From positions 1 to 64,000 of the forward strand of contig NZ_JADMLG010000028.1 in NCBI RefSeq assembly GCF_015674855.1: a stretch of DNA of 64,000 bases. The letters run 5' to 3'. This document shows positions 1 to 8,701 of the stretch, piece after piece; the stretch's first letter is position 1; each line of letters opens with the position of its first letter. The notes beneath the pieces were generated by a model. It was given only the letters and a program-made list of their open reading frames with translations. It was not told where the DNA came from and did no database searches. This DNA is from Nocardia bovistercoris. Its GTDB lineage: Bacteria > Actinomycetota > Actinomycetes > Mycobacteriales > Mycobacteriaceae. The position numbers and the translations under genes were made by a program.

Positions 1-1
1 C

Positions 2-121
2 GCCGGCAACAAGACCCTCACCGCCGCCGACCCGCTACCGACCGACCTCGCCGAAGCACTCACCAAAATCCACGGATCCGCCGGGCCAAACCCGGCGGAC
101 TTGCACACTAACCTGTCCTAA
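2..121 (+). CDS. 3' end of a gene cut by the window edge
   Basis: The last 39 codons of an open frame that enters from the left edge and stops with TAA at 119-121. The residues (AGNKTLTAADPLPTDL...) and the GC-rich third positions look like real coding sequence, while the other two forward frames are arginine-rich and less protein-like. No family can be assigned from so short a tail. It is convergent with the lipoprotein gene at 207-983. Confidence 0.5.
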   Translation, partial: AGNKTLTAADPLPTDLAEALTKIHGSAGPNPADLHTNLS

Positions 122-206
122 CTCGGGTGGTGCCCTCATCGGTGAGGCGTTTCGAGCGTCGACTCGGGCGCGATGGCGGGCGTCTGTGAGTCACCGCGGT
201 GATCGG

Positions 207-983
207 CTACCGCACTGGAAGGCCGACCTCGTTCGGAATGGCCGGGTTCGGGGTGATCGTGTCGCCGTCGGCGCCGAGGGTGAAGGTGATGACGGTGGGC
301 CCGCCCGCGGGGCAGCAATTCGGCTCGTCGGCATCGAGCCACCGGTATCGCACCTCGACGGTGCGGTCGGAGGAACCGACCACCTCGGTGTAGGGGGTGG
401 CGGCGGTTGTGGCGGTGCCGAGGTAGCCGGCGTGGGCGAAGAACAGAACATGGCTCGGTGAGCTGGCTGTTCCGTGCGGGGTGCCGACGAGTGCCCAGAG
501 CAGGGCGGGACAGGAACCGACGGCGGCGTCGGACGTGCGTTCCACCGCGAACGGATTCCCACCCGGTGCGAAGCCGAGGCTGCTGATCGCCGCCGCGACC
601 AAGGGGGAATTCGGGTCGAGGCATCGGCCCGCGCCCGCGGTCACCGGACCGTCGGGCACCTGCGCCGATGTCGGTGCGTCCGACGTCGGCGGGGCGGGTT
701 CGGGTGAGCTCACCGGTGACGGTCCCGATTGCCCGGACCCGGTCGATGCCGGACCGCCTTGTGGACTGTTGCCATCCTGCGAGTTTCCCCCTGGCGCCGA
801 ACCACCTTGTCGATCTCCACCGGACGCGGTACCGGATCGGGTCGTGCCGTCCGGCTTTTCCGGCGCCGTCGTGGCACCGGACCTCGGTGTCACGGTCGCG
901 ACCGAACTCGTGCCGTCGTCGCAACCCGCGATCAGCGCGGCCGTCGTCAAAGCTGTGAACAGTACACCGATTGTCTTCTTCAT
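207..983 (-). CDS. Exported lipoprotein, function unknown
   Basis: A 258-aa protein that starts MKKTIGVLFTALTTAALIAGC, a lysine-rich n-region, a hydrophobic core and a lipobox (LIAGC) that predicts lipidation at Cys21. It is followed by a low-complexity linker rich in Gly, Ser, Thr, Pro and Asp (about residues 25-115). The C-terminal half (from about residue 115) looks like a small globular domain with scattered cysteines (GRCLDPNSP, SCPALLWAL, PNCCPAGG) and is probably the functional part outside the membrane. It resembles the proline-rich surface lipoproteins of unknown function common in Nocardia and Rhodococcus. The start is supported by the signal peptide. It appears monocistronic. Confidence 0.8.
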   Translation of the reverse strand: MKKTIGVLFTALTTAALIAGCDDGTSSVATVTPRSGATTAPEKPDGTTRSGTASGGDRQGGSAPGGNSQDGNSPQGGPASTGSGQSGPSPVSSPEPAPPTSDAPTSAQVPDGPVTAGAGRCLDPNSPLVAAAISSLGFAPGGNPFAVERTSDAAVGSCPALLWALVGTPHGTASSPSHVLFFAHAGYLGTATTAATPYTEVVGSSDRTVEVRYRWLDADEPNCCPAGGPTVITFTLGADGDTITPNPAIPNEVGLPVR

Positions 984-1885
984 TGTCGCCTCCCCGTTGA
1001 AATCCCCGACGTAGACAGAGTCGTCGTACGGGCGGAGTCGTTACGCCCCGAAATGTGGGGGCACCTCGGCCATGGGTGGGCGCGGCTGCTCGACGGCCCG
1101 AGGTTCACCGCCGTTCAGCCGAAGGAGTACGAGAGGTACATGGACACCACCCGTGGTTCGGACATTCGAGTTGCTCGACGAATCCTGAACATCGCGCCCC
1201 CGCTGATCAGTTCGCGTCGGCAGGGCGGTGATGAGCTTGCGGGCGGCCGCCCGAGTGAGTCGGCGCACGGTCCGGCCGGTTGCCTCATGCGCCGATGCCT
1301 GTTCCCTTGAACGTCCCCGCGTACAGCCTCGTCGCCGACACGCCGACTACGAGCCGAGACCCTCGATGTCGTTGTGCGCCAACGACGGCCGGTCTCGACG
1401 GTCGGTGAGGGACGGCGGCCCGGTCCTGCGTCCGGCCGGCATTCGCGGCAGCGACCGGGCGGTGCTGGTCTGCCGGTCACTACCGCGCACCGTTCGCGGT
1501 GTCCGGATCCGACGCACATCCGAGCGCCGGCGGTTCCTCGGCACGGGCGCGGGATCCGAAGAGCAGGCGAGGTGACATCCGATCCCCGCGCGCCGCCTGC
1601 GATCTCAGGATCTCGATGATCCGGTCCCTGCCGAGCGCCCTGCTGTGGTCCGGCCGCGCGGGCCGCGCGTCGGTCCACCTGCGGCGGCGCCGCTCGGCGG
1701 TGTTGTTCGTGGTCGCGTCGCGGGCGTTGGATCGCGGTCGCGATCCAGGTCGTGCGTTCGGCGTCGGGGATCTGTTCGCGCTCGTGGGCGATCAGCCGTT
1801 CGGCGGTCGTGTGGTTTCCCGTCCTCTTGGCCGGCAGCGATCGGATGTCTTCGGGCGCGCCCGGGGATGCGGTGGTTGCCGGATA
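984..1885. other. No supported gene; possible coding debris at the right end
   Basis: No frame here looks convincingly coding along its length. On the minus strand, directly after the stop of the gene at 1886-2755 and in the same frame, the frame stays open to about 1115. The first 60 or so codons after the stop read protein-like (DIRSLPAKRTGNHTTAERLI, then IPDAERTTWIATAIQRPR) before turning into arginine-rich filler. This may be a gene remnant or a chance open frame in GC-rich DNA. Confidence 0.3.
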
Positions 1886-2755
1886 TCACGCCGGGGCGGG
1901 ACCCTGCCCGCGACTGTCTGCTATCAGTTGGTCTGCCAGGGCCAGGAACACGCACAGGTTGGGAATCTTTGCCAGCGATGTACTGGTCAGCGGCAGCCAT
2001 CGCCCGTCCACGTGCGCCCACAGACGTCCGTTGATCACCGCGATCTGGTTGACCTGTGACCACAGCACCGAGTTCCGGTCGGCGCCGCAGCCGCGCGTGG
2101 TCAGCCACAATTTTCCGAAACTCACGTGGTCGTCCCGGTACAGTTTTTCGGTCACCGAGGGGAGCTGAGCCCTTGCCAGGTCGTGCTCGATGGCCGGGCC
2201 CCACCGGGTGACCTGCGGAGCTTCTTCGTGGGTCAGCGACAACCGTTTGCCCTCGACGTCGACCAAGTCGTAGCGGTAGGTGGTCTTGAGCTCGAGTAGC
2301 CCGTAGAGCATGTGTCGGACCAGTTCTCGATGGATCACGGTCGTGTCGTAGCGTACGCAATGCAACTTGCCATAGTCCGCGAAAACCAGGCCGCGCTCGT
2401 AGAGATCCAGCCGCACCGCCCGGAGTACGGGTTTGCCGAACGTGCCCCGGTACAGCCCCGTGACGAAGGTATACCCGGGCAGCGCGACGAACGGCGCCAC
2501 GCACAGCAGGCCGAACGCGCAGCCTGCCATGTCGCCGGGGCGATCCGTGACGGTGATGAATTCGTTGATCAGCGCGACCGCGCACGCCAGGGCAGTTGCC
2601 GCTATCAGCCCGAAGATCAACGTCCACACCTCGATCCTGGGGCGCGTACGCGCGAAAACCGCACGGTGACCACCCAGGTCGGCGTCGTGTGCGGTCCGGT
2701 GTACCCGCGCCAGCAGTTCCGGGGCCTCGTATGCAGGCGAACCGTCGACCATCAC
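1886..2755 (-). CDS. Two-TM membrane protein, DUF6585-like
   Basis: A 289-aa protein with a short cytosolic N-terminus (about residues 1-40), two closely spaced hydrophobic helices (about 43-65, WTLIFGLIAATALACAVALI, and about 80-102), then a large soluble C-terminal domain. The soluble part has PH-like features: LDLYERGLVFADYGKLHCVRY, repeated beta-type segments and ELKTTYRYDLVDVEGKRL. This layout matches the actinobacterial DUF6585 family (two TM helices followed by a PH-like domain), whose function is unknown. GTG at 2755 is followed at once by ATG at 2752, either of which could be the start. In-frame DNA after the stop stays open. Confidence 0.75.
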   Translation of the reverse strand: MMVDGSPAYEAPELLARVHRTAHDADLGGHRAVFARTRPRIEVWTLIFGLIAATALACAVALINEFITVTDRPGDMAGCAFGLLCVAPFVALPGYTFVTGLYRGTFGKPVLRAVRLDLYERGLVFADYGKLHCVRYDTTVIHRELVRHMLYGLLELKTTYRYDLVDVEGKRLSLTHEEAPQVTRWGPAIEHDLARAQLPSVTEKLYRDDHVSFGKLWLTTRGCGADRNSVLWSQVNQIAVINGRLWAHVDGRWLPLTSTSLAKIPNLCVFLALADQLIADSRGQGPAPA

Positions 2756-2971
2756 GCTGCCACGCTCGCATTACACCGATGCCGGATCATCCGAAATCCC
2801 CCTCGCCCCAGACTGATCGCCTGAATCCGAAACAGAAGTGTATCGGCCCCAGGCGTGGATGTGTGGTCGTTACATGCCTCTCAATGCCCGATCGAGCTGC
2901 CCGCCTACCTGCGCGCGGACTCCACCTTCGTCGAGCCTGTTGTCGGTTCAACGTTGTGTCCTCACAATGAC

Positions 2972-4008
2972 GTGGTGGTGTTTCGCGCGTCGTGGCGGCG
3001 GCTGACCGGGGCCGATCCGGAGGACAGGATCATCGGCTGGTTGCGTCGTGGCGACGTCGACCGGCTGTGCCGGAAACTGCGACGTCGCCCGACGCATCGA
3101 TACATGATCCGGGCGCTGACCTGGATCATGACCTCCTCACCGGACCCGGCGGCTTCTGTGAAAGCCCGCCACGCCTTGGCACAGGCGTGCGCGGGCAACA
3201 CCGGTAAAACGGGCAACGCTGTACTGCACGAGATCCTCGAGTGCTTCGTCGACCGCGATCTGTCGGGGTGGCCAAAGGAATTCGAGTTCGTCCCGAGCGC
3301 GGCATTCGTGTCGTTTCTGTTCGCGCCGCTGCCGGATCCGGATCTGTGCTCGTACCTGCCGACGTTGCGAGTGGTCGAGGCGGCCGCCACGATGCGGCGT
3401 GAGCAGAAATTGTGGCTGATCCGGACCGTGTCGCGTGGTCCGGTGAGGCGAAGCTGTCCGGTATGGGCGCGTTCGCCGACCGATGCCGCCGGGTCCTGGC
3501 TACTCTGGAATCCGCGGACGCCCGCGCGTACCTGTGTCTGAGCATCCTGCATCACTGGACGAGCAAGGCGCCGCTGGCGCGTGAGATCGTGGTCGAACCC
3601 GGTTGGACGCGAGACGAGGACCCTGTGGCATTCATGTTCCTGACCGAGCAATGGGACCGCTACGACGCCCTCGACCCCGACGGATCCCGGCTGCGCGCCT
3701 TCTGCCACAGCAGCGCCGACTACGTCGACTCCTATCGGTCGGCGATCCAGCAGATCGCCCACCGCACCCACCGCCCCGACCCCTACCCGCCGCCACCCCC
3801 GAAACCCCGAGACGACCACGACGACCTCAACGGCGAAGGCGGCTGCGGCGCAGGGGGAGGCGGTTGCGGTGGCGGCTGCGGCGGAGGCGACTGCCCCCCA
3901 AGGGCCCACACCGCCGGACACACGAGACTCACACGCGCTCAGCCATATTCACGGGCGCACGCATCGACAGTGCGTGTGTGCCTTGCCGGTGCGTCCCCGC
4001 AGCGGTGA
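2972..4008 (+). pseudogene. Broken tandem paralogue of the helical Gly/Cys-tail protein
   Basis: The first half (frame from GTG 2972 to about 3435) aligns by eye with the N-terminal third of the protein at 4054-5412: EDRIIGWLRRGDVDRLCRKL against QRRVERWFAEENVRGLRREF, and FVSFLFAPLPDP against AVSFLLAPAPKP. The match to the C-terminal third then resumes in a different frame (from about 3412-3450): RCRRVLATLESADARAYLC against RCEQVLRTLEGGEAREALC, and FMFLTEQWDRYDALDPDG against FLFLTEQWTRYDELDPDG. Roughly 165 residues of the middle are missing and the frame changes at the junction, so this copy carries an internal deletion with frameshift. It keeps its own tail, GGCGAGGGGCGGGCGGGDC. It lies immediately upstream of the intact copy, on the same strand. 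Confidence 0.7.
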
Positions 4009-4053
4009 GAATCCGGGCATGGGTTTGACCCTGATGGAGGCGGTGTCGAATTG

Positions 4054-5412
4054 ATGTTCTGGTTCTGCGACGAGGCGAGACAGCGTCGGGTCGAGCGGTG
4101 GTTCGCCGAGGAAAATGTCAGGGGGCTGCGCCGGGAATTCAGACGTCGGAACACACCGCGGGCGCTGTCGGCGCTCACGGGCATCATGGCCCGCGGACCG
4201 GACGGCTCGGCCTCGGATCGAGCCCGGGGCGTTCTCGAGCAGTTGTGCCTCGATCCGGAGGTCCTCGCGGGGGTGCTCGACTGTGTGGTCACCGGCGAGG
4301 ACGACAGATCTTCTCGGGCACGGCAGCACGGTTGCGGCCTGACACCGGCGGCGGTGTCGTTTCTTCTCGCGCCCGCACCGAAACCGCAACGATTCCCCTC
4401 TATGCCGAAGGTGCGCCTGGTGGAGTACCTCTCGTCGAACCGGGACACTCGGGCGCTCACCGCATGGCTGGCGGCCGTCGTCTCCGACGGAACCGACATC
4501 ACCGAGGATCCCGCGCGTCGCGGCGTGGCGGGATTTCTCAGCAGCACCGATCACCCCGCGCTGCTCGAGGCACTCGAAGCCAGGTTCGACCACCTCGTCA
4601 CCGAAGCCATCGCCGAGAAACACGGCGGGCGACCACACGGGCACCCCACCCCACCCATTCCCGACGCTCTGCGCCGATTGTGGACACCGCAGGGGCGACC
4701 GACACCGTTCACCCGGATCCTGCTGGACAATCCCTTCCTGCCGCGACACCTCGGACCCCGGCCCGAGGCATGGCGTTACGCCGCCCGCGGCCACGTTCTG
4801 GAGGCAATCGTGCACAACCGGTCGGACCTGGTGCGCGCCCACCGGCACCAACACGGCCCAGCGGGATGGGTCCGGGATCTACTCGACGGCGCACAACTGG
4901 GAGCGCCACCGGAAATAACCGCTCGCTGCGAACAAGTGTTACGCACCCTCGAGGGCGGCGAAGCCCGCGAAGCGCTGTGCGACATCGCCGTCGACGAGTT
5001 CGCCCGCCACACACGCCACGCACGCGAGATCGTCCTCGCCACCGGCTACACCTGGTCAGGAGAACAGCGCAGCGCGGCATTCTTGTTCCTCACCGAGCAA
5101 TGGACCCGCTACGACGAACTCGACCCCGACGGGACGAAACTTCGCGCCTTCTGCGAACGCGACGAGACCCTGAGCCCCCGCCGACACCGGCCCTGTTGCC
5201 AACTAATCGCTGAGATCGCGGTCCGCACCCAACGCCCCAACCCCTGCGATGAGGACTTCTGGAACCACTACCCGAGCCGCACCCGGCGACCCGGTGACGC
5301 CCGCAGCGGCAGCGGATTCAACGCCGGTTTCGGGGGCGGTCGCGCCGGCGGGAGCGGGGTCTGCGGCGGAGGCGGCGGTGGATGTGGGGGAGGTGGCGGT
5401 GGCGGTGGCTGA
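4054..5412 (+). CDS. Helical-repeat-like protein with Gly/Cys-rich tail
   Basis: A 452-aa soluble, mostly alpha-helical protein with no signal peptide or TM segment. Short helical units rich in Leu, Ala and Arg suggest a HEAT/ARM-like scaffold, but no named family is recognised. A conserved block, AAFLFLTEQWTRYDELDPDG (about residues 345-364), is shared with the upstream broken copy. The last 45 residues are low complexity, ending in runs of glycine broken by single cysteines (GVCGGGGGGCGGGGGG). Such Gly/Cys tails also end some actinobacterial TIGR04222-type proteins and could anchor, oligomerise or bind metal; this is speculation. A TTG at 4051 precedes ATG 4054; GGAGG at 4036-4040 serves either. 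Confidence 0.75.
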   Translation: MFWFCDEARQRRVERWFAEENVRGLRREFRRRNTPRALSALTGIMARGPDGSASDRARGVLEQLCLDPEVLAGVLDCVVTGEDDRSSRARQHGCGLTPAAVSFLLAPAPKPQRFPSMPKVRLVEYLSSNRDTRALTAWLAAVVSDGTDITEDPARRGVAGFLSSTDHPALLEALEARFDHLVTEAIAEKHGGRPHGHPTPPIPDALRRLWTPQGRPTPFTRILLDNPFLPRHLGPRPEAWRYAARGHVLEAIVHNRSDLVRAHRHQHGPAGWVRDLLDGAQLGAPPEITARCEQVLRTLEGGEAREALCDIAVDEFARHTRHAREIVLATGYTWSGEQRSAAFLFLTEQWTRYDELDPDGTKLRAFCERDETLSPRRHRPCCQLIAEIAVRTQRPNPCDEDFWNHYPSRTRRPGDARSGSGFNAGFGGGRAGGSGVCGGGGGGCGGGGGGGG

Positions 5413-6070
5413 GCCGGGAACGGACACCGCCGGAGACCCGCCGCACTCCGACGAGAACAGTACCCGCCGGGCCCGGTGCCACGGCCACCGCACCATCGAA
5501 GGTCGCCTTCGGCCCGTCACCGGTGATCCGCCTGATCGGTGACCCACGCCGCCAACTCCGACTCCGCATTTGCGAACGCGACCAGACCGTTCAGGTGATG
5601 CCGGAGACGGTCAGCGGCCGCGCTGTCGTGGTCGTATCCCCGGAGGTCGGACCCTCTGGCGCGGTTGATCCCCGGCGGGTGGGGCGAGCCGGGGTCGACC
5701 GATCTCGGACCGGGGGCCCGTCCTGTCGCACGGCGCAGGGCGCGAGGTCGGTGCCGCCCCTCGAACGGGGCAGGGCTGGTCGGTGTGGTGTGCGTTCGAT
5801 CTTCGCGATGACATGCGCGGCGTCGGCGCGGTGGCGTCGAGGTCGGTTCCGCCGTGGTCGGCGGCTTCGGAACCGGAGGCCAACGGTGTTGTGCAGCGGC
5901 GGTATTCGGCGGCGGTCGCGAACGTGGCGGGGCTGATCCGTGCTTCGAGCAACGCCGGTCGCAGGGTGAGCGGGTCGTCGTCAGGGGTGAGCCGACAAGC
6001 GGGTGCGCTCGATGTCGAGGCTCGGCGGCATCGACATGGGCCGTTGTTCGTCGCGAGCTATCGTCGACAC
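5413..6070. other. No intact gene; possible minus-strand remnant
   Basis: No complete gene is seen. On the minus strand about 5830-5985 reads like a short piece of a real protein (DDDPLTLRPALLEARISPAT, then FATAAEYRRCTTPLASGSEA) with no credible start or end. It looks like decayed coding DNA but is too short to name. Confidence 0.35.
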
Positions 6071-6620
6071 ATGGCGGCGGTGAAGGTGGCAGATGCCAGG
6101 CGGCACATAGGCGAGCACGTCAGCGCTCTCATCGTGGAAGCCTTCACCCGCCAGGTCGAGCGGAAGCGGTCTCGCTCCGACCGCCGAGACGAGCCGCCGC
6201 CCGCCAACCCCGGCCATGACCCGACGCGGGTTCCACCGGTGCCGGTGACCCTCGTCGAGAACCGTCCGTCCTACACCGGCCAGGCGAGCTCGATATTCAC
6301 CTGGAAAGCCGAGACGGGCGAAGCCCCGTACCTCATCTACCACGTCACCGGCCGCTGGCACACCCCATGTCGTGCGTCCCGGCTTCGCCGTGCTCGGCGC
6401 CTACCCGGTGCTCGACATCGTCGAGGCCACCGACGACGGGCTACCCAGCCTGATCAAGGCCGTGGAACTGTCCGGATACTTCGACTCCGGCATGCACGGC
6501 TGGCGAGGGTGGGGCAACGACATCACGTGCACGGTGGTCTGGGATGGTGACGAGCCGGTCGTGGAACCGCTGGACGCCCACGGAAACCCTCGCGGTGTCC
6601 GGCTGTTCGGGACGCTGTAG
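6071..6620 (+). pseudogene. Frameshifted hypothetical gene
   Basis: Frame one, from ATG 6071, reads MAAVKVADARRHIGEHVSAL and onward to YLIYHVTGRWHTP near 6365. It then degenerates into arginine-rich sequence, while the next frame takes over with VVRPGFAVLGAYPVLDIVEA and continues to GVRLFGTL and TAG at 6618-6620. The switch lies at the run CCCC (about 6362-6366); removing one C would join the two halves into about 180 residues. The halves join without an obvious gap, so a single-base indel is the simplest reading. A genuine +1 frameshift cannot be excluded from sequence alone. No family is recognised; the C-terminal half is aromatic and acidic. Confidence 0.55.
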
Positions 6621-7132
6621 GTAGACCTACCGATCCGCTCGAACATCGAACTTCGTTGGAATTTCGGCGCCGGTTCGCGCCCCCCCATATCCGGTGCCGA
6701 GCCTGATATGGACCAGCTGCCGAGGCTTCGCGGGTGTCGGCTGCATCGCGGAGTTCCCGGATTGGACACTGCCACCAGCTATTTCGTCCCTGGCTCGGTC
6801 GGCGACGTGCCGGAGACGTTGTCGGGCTACACCAGTGTTTCGCCCTACGCACCGGTTCGCTCGACAAAATCGGCAAGGCGACGACGCTGTCGTCGCGGCA
6901 AAGCCCGCTGCGCACCGACGGCACAGGCAGCCTGGAGCCGTTCGATTCGGTTCAAGCGCGGCTACTACTCACCAGTGACAGAAGACCCGCTGGGCCGAGA
7001 GTACGTCGGCTTCTTCCCGCGTATGACCGAAGTGGAACCGAATTGTTCGACCTCGCCAAGGTATCGATCACCCGATACCGGTATCGCGGCGACACGATTC
7101 CCAACCCCTACGCCGTGGCCGACCACGCCTGA
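6621..7132 (+). pseudogene. Degenerate coding remnant with several frame changes
   Basis: Protein-like stretches occur in succession in different forward frames: VDLPIRSNIELRWNFGAGSR (about 6621-6690), ATSYFVPGSVGDVPETLSGY (about 6770-6860), TGSLDKIGKATTLSSRQSPL (about 6855-6915) and ELFDLAKVSITRYRYRGDTI, which runs to the TGA at 7130-7132. None joins to a complete ORF. It may belong to the same ancestral gene as the frameshifted block just upstream. Function unknown. Confidence 0.4.
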
Positions 7133-7277
7133 GAGCAGACTCCGTGGAGAGCCCGATGCGTGGAGACACGCGCCCTGGGTTCCGCGAGCGGACCGCACAC
7201 GACAGCCTGCGGCGAACGCATGACAGGCGGCAGAAGCGGATGTTCGCGGCCCTGGTGCCCCGGGGCGGGGTGTCGAC

Positions 7278-7308
7278 TTGAGTCTCCATCAGGTGGAGAC
7301 ATCAAGCT
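7278..7308 (+). promoter_or_regulatory. MerR-type promoter/operator
   Basis: A perfect inverted repeat, GTCTCCA (7282-7288), 5-bp spacer, TGGAGAC (7294-7300), lies between a -35-like TTGAGT (7278-7283) and a weak -10-like CAAGCT (7303-7308). The spacer is 19 bp, the over-long spacing typical of MerR-activated promoters. The expected transcription start is close to the ATG at 7315, so the mRNA is probably leaderless and the regulator autoregulated. Confidence 0.7.
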
Positions 7309-7314
7309 TGGGGC

Positions 7315-8253
7315 ATGGACGACGAAATGCTCTTCACGATCGGGGTCCTGGCTGAGCGGACCGGTGTGACGGTCAAGACGATTCGGTTCTACTCCGACAA
7401 GGGGATCATCCCGCCGACCTGTCACAGCCCGGCAGGCTACCGCCTCTACGACATCGACGCTCTGGTGCGTCTGGAACTGGTCAGGACACTGCGCGAACTG
7501 GAAATCGACCTGCCCACGGTGCGGCGCATCCTGGCCCGTGAGGCCTCGTTGGCCGCCGTCGCCGCAGCACACGCGGCCGCTCTCGATGCGCAGATTCGGG
7601 TTTTGCGGCTACGGCGCGCGGTGTTGCGGGCGGTGGCGAACCGGGAATCGAATCCAGAGGAGATGGACCTGATGCACAAACTGGTGAACCTGACCCAGGC
7701 CGAACGGCACCGTTATATCCACGACTTCATCGATGACACCTTCGGCGGCGTCGATGCCAATCCGGCCATAGTGGAGTTGCTGCGCTCGAGCATGCCCGAC
7801 CTTCCCGAGGATCCCTGCGCCTCGCAGGTCCAGGCGTGGATGGAACTCGTGCAGCTGGTGCAGGACAACGACTTCCGGACAGTAGTGCGGCGCATGGCTG
7901 AATACCAGGAGAGACAACGAGCCGACGGGGACGACACCGGGCTGCATCACGACCTGACCGAGACCGTGCGCGACGAAGTCGGCCGAGCGCTCGCCGCGGG
8001 CATAGCCCCGGACACCTCCGAAGCCGCAGATGTCGTCGACACTCTGACCGCGAGCTACGCCGAGACCTTCGGCAGACCCGATGACTCCGATCTGCGGCGT
8101 TGGGTGCTCGAGCGGTTGGAAGTCGCCGACGACGCTCGGGTGACGCGTTATTGGCAATTGGTGGCGATCATCAACAGCTGGCCGCCGATGGCGGACCTGG
8201 AACCGGTCTTCACCTGGTTCGCCCGGGCCCTGCGCAGCCACCCAGCCAAGTAA
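7315..8253 (+). CDS. MerR-family transcriptional regulator
   Basis: A 312-aa regulator. Residues about 1-75 form the MerR winged-helix domain: FTIGVLAERTGVTVKTIRFY, SDKGIIPPTCHSPAGYRLYD, then LVRLELVRTLRELEIDLPTV. A helical linker (about 76-110) would make the dimer coiled coil. The long C-terminal region (about 115-312) is helical and probably a ligand-binding domain; it has no cysteine cluster of the metal-sensing type, which favours a small-molecule sensor. The start codon sits 14 bp after a perfect MerR-style dyad at 7282-7300. No obvious target gene follows on the same strand. Confidence 0.9.
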   Translation: MDDEMLFTIGVLAERTGVTVKTIRFYSDKGIIPPTCHSPAGYRLYDIDALVRLELVRTLRELEIDLPTVRRILAREASLAAVAAAHAAALDAQIRVLRLRRAVLRAVANRESNPEEMDLMHKLVNLTQAERHRYIHDFIDDTFGGVDANPAIVELLRSSMPDLPEDPCASQVQAWMELVQLVQDNDFRTVVRRMAEYQERQRADGDDTGLHHDLTETVRDEVGRALAAGIAPDTSEAADVVDTLTASYAETFGRPDDSDLRRWVLERLEVADDARVTRYWQLVAIINSWPPMADLEPVFTWFARALRSHPAK

Positions 8254-8701
8254 CCAACGAGACAAGGAGGCCTACGACCTGGGCGGGCGCGGCATGAACG
8301 CCCAGTTATCGGGCTCTGCGGCAGTCGCGAAACCGTGACCGGCAAGCCTACGGCCGCCTCCTTCGCACCGGTAAGGAGTCTCCCGGCATGACCCTCCGCG
8401 AGCCCGAAGCATCTCCGCTGCGCGCATTCTCGCCGTGCTCGTCACCGCATCTGGGGCCGATTACCTCATCTGTGCGACCCAGCACAAACCCACGGCCTTT
8501 TCGCGTCAGCGACGCTGAAACACCGTGAGTTCCCGCCGAAATGGCTTCGATCCGGCTGAACCCACGGAAGTCGTGTCGGTAAGGATCGTGTCACCAGGTA
8601 CATGAAGATTCTTGTAGGCCCTGTACCGAGGTGATACATGAGCCCACCAGAACGGGATCTCGAGACGGCTACGCCCGCTCGTTCGCCATGCCGATGACCG
8701 C
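8254..8701. other. Intergenic, no supported gene
   Basis: A convergent gap between the MerR gene and the MFS gene. An imperfect hairpin (CTGGGCG... CGCCCAG, about 8279-8305) might help termination. A short minus-strand stretch (about 8520-8640) reads weakly protein-like but has no start or family. Nothing else is supportable. Confidence 0.4.
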
